Below, one piece after another: positions 63,370 to 64,000 of a DNA stretch of 64,000 bases. Position numbers and translations under genes: made by a program. The notes beneath the pieces were generated by a model. That model was given only the letters and a program-made list of their open reading frames with translations. It ran no database searches and had not been told where the DNA came from. Every line of letters starts with the position of its first letter. Position 1 is the first letter of the stretch. The stretch is from Planctomycetota bacterium. GTDB taxonomy: Bacteria; Planctomycetota; Planctomycetia; Pirellulales; Pirellulaceae. The DNA lies in NCBI GenBank assembly GCA_963204915.1, contig CAUJHS010000048.1, forward strand, positions 62,001 through 126,000, in the 5' to 3' direction.

Positions 63370-63954
63370 TCACCAAAAGAACCGCCATCCGTTGGCTAGT
63401 GCAGAAAAAAATAAGGCAACGGGAACCAAACCGAGCGCTGCACACCACACGTGTCGCCAAAAGGTGGCCTTCGCCGCCGCGGCAAAATTGACAACGTGTC
63501 CACCAAAGGGAATCCAGCGACCGGCGATTAAAAACGCGGGGTGATCGGCCGGCAAGCGACGTAGCCAATACGGCAAACGCTTTGCCGACTGCTCAGGCGT
63601 TAGTGTTTTCACCGCCCGCTGCAACAGCGCAAATTCAACCACAGCCGCAAGCATCCAACCCGCCCAGTTCATCGCGGCGCCCCATCCAAACCCGTACATC
63701 GCGCTGTTCGCCAAGGCGACGGGTTCGCCAGGCGCCGGCGAAATGGCTACCGCGGCATGCACCAACACCAGGGCGATCGCACCCCAGACGCCCCCTCGTT
63801 CACGCAGCGTGCTTGTAACTCCTGCCTTGTCCAGCCAAACGACCAAGAGCCAAGTTGCGGCTAAGACGGCAATCAAAGCGCCTACCCACGCCATCGCACA
63901 GACGCAACGATAGCGGAGGGGTGCAGGTGGAACGTCAACTACGACTGTCTGCAT
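63370..63954 (-). CDS. VTT/DedA-like (SNARE-associated) membrane protein
   Basis: A 194-residue membrane protein with 4-5 hydrophobic segments. The region ISPAPGEPVALANSAMYGFGWGAAMNWAGWMLAA and FLIAGRWIPFGGHVVNFAAAA resembles the VTT/TVP38 family, related to DedA flippases, with the conserved G-x-P/R-WIPF segment. DedA/VTT proteins move lipids such as undecaprenyl phosphate or affect membrane homeostasis; the role here is unknown. ATG 63954 is preferred; the open frame begins with a TTG at 63981, and an ATG at 63894 is also possible. Convergent with the lipoprotein gene. Confidence 0.78.
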   Translation of the reverse strand: MQTVVVDVPPAPLRYRCVCAMAWVGALIAVLAATWLLVVWLDKAGVTSTLRERGGVWGAIALVLVHAAVAISPAPGEPVALANSAMYGFGWGAAMNWAGWMLAAVVEFALLQRAVKTLTPEQSAKRLPYWLRRLPADHPAFLIAGRWIPFGGHVVNFAAAAKATFWRHVWCAALGLVPVALFFSALANGWRFFW

Positions 63955-64000
63955 AGAGGGAGCCGCGGCGAAGTGCGGCAAATTGGCGGTGACTGGTCAA

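Noticed and set aside
1-64000. CRISPR array, prophage, transposase, integrase or tRNA-associated island
   Set aside because: No regularly spaced repeats other than the in-frame hexads, and no transposase, integrase or phage structural motif in any supported gene.

Overview
The window looks like a chromosomal piece of a planctomycete, probably of the Pirellulales group. This is inferred from gene content, not from a marker gene: exported fusions of a propeller, a haem c domain and a ThuA domain, a sulfatase, a Ser/Thr kinase fused to a SUMF1 domain, a DUF1598 protein, a secreted WD40-caspase protein, and many long exported proteins with only lineage-restricted similarity. The DNA is moderately GC-rich and densely coding. 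About 50 genes are supported. I see no rRNA, tRNA, CRISPR array, insertion sequence, prophage or integration site.

Layout. 3-6.8 kb: the 3' end of a FliM/FliN-type flagellar switch gene, an aldose 1-epimerase, an orphan response regulator, an exported PQQ-type propeller protein and a dolichol-phosphate-mannose-synthase-like glycosyltransferase. 5.3-11.1 kb: a sulfatase divergent from a 1398-residue LamG/propeller/cytochrome c/ThuA protein. 11.4-18.1 kb: two small hypothetical genes, then a leftward run DUF309 - LON domain - xseA - xseB - ispA - dxs, which joins exonuclease VII to isoprenoid precursor synthesis. 18.3-22.6 kb: a Bax-inhibitor-1/YccA membrane protein with a clear terminator, then rightward nth, ribE and ksgA (4-bp overlap), a 75-residue protein and a second orphan receiver. 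22.8-25.4 kb: an NfeD-like membrane protein with a His/Met repeat linker, followed by flotillin and a terminator.

25.4-36.4 kb: queG, a DUF1598 protein, a PolB-like 3'-5' exonuclease, pepT, a Tat-exported alpha/beta hydrolase, PPK2, apt, treZ and a bacterial pentameric ligand-gated ion channel homologue. 36.6-42.6 kb: an exported protein of unknown function, a zinc-ribbon/kinase/SUMF1 protein, a cyanophycinase-like S51 peptidase and leucyl aminopeptidase. 42.8-50.0 kb: three leftward genes for exported proteins: WD40-caspase, an unknown protein and a tri-haem c protein. 50.4-53.6 kb: two tandem paralogous surface or outer-membrane-like proteins, each with its own terminator. 53.9-64 kb: a fatty-acid desaturase, a YfhO-type 12+ TM protein, an FHA protein with a small partner, an unknown two-TM protein, holA, a Pro/Ala-rich lipoprotein and a VTT/DedA-like membrane protein.

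Most of the window is housekeeping genes mixed with lineage-specific secreted and envelope proteins. The most unusual items are the ligand-gated ion channel homologue (35380-36375), the secreted WD40-caspase locus (42840-50004), the NfeD-flotillin pair with its metal-binding-like repeat, and the tandem surface-protein paralogues. Five convincing intrinsic terminators were found by eye. Promoters could not be assigned with confidence.
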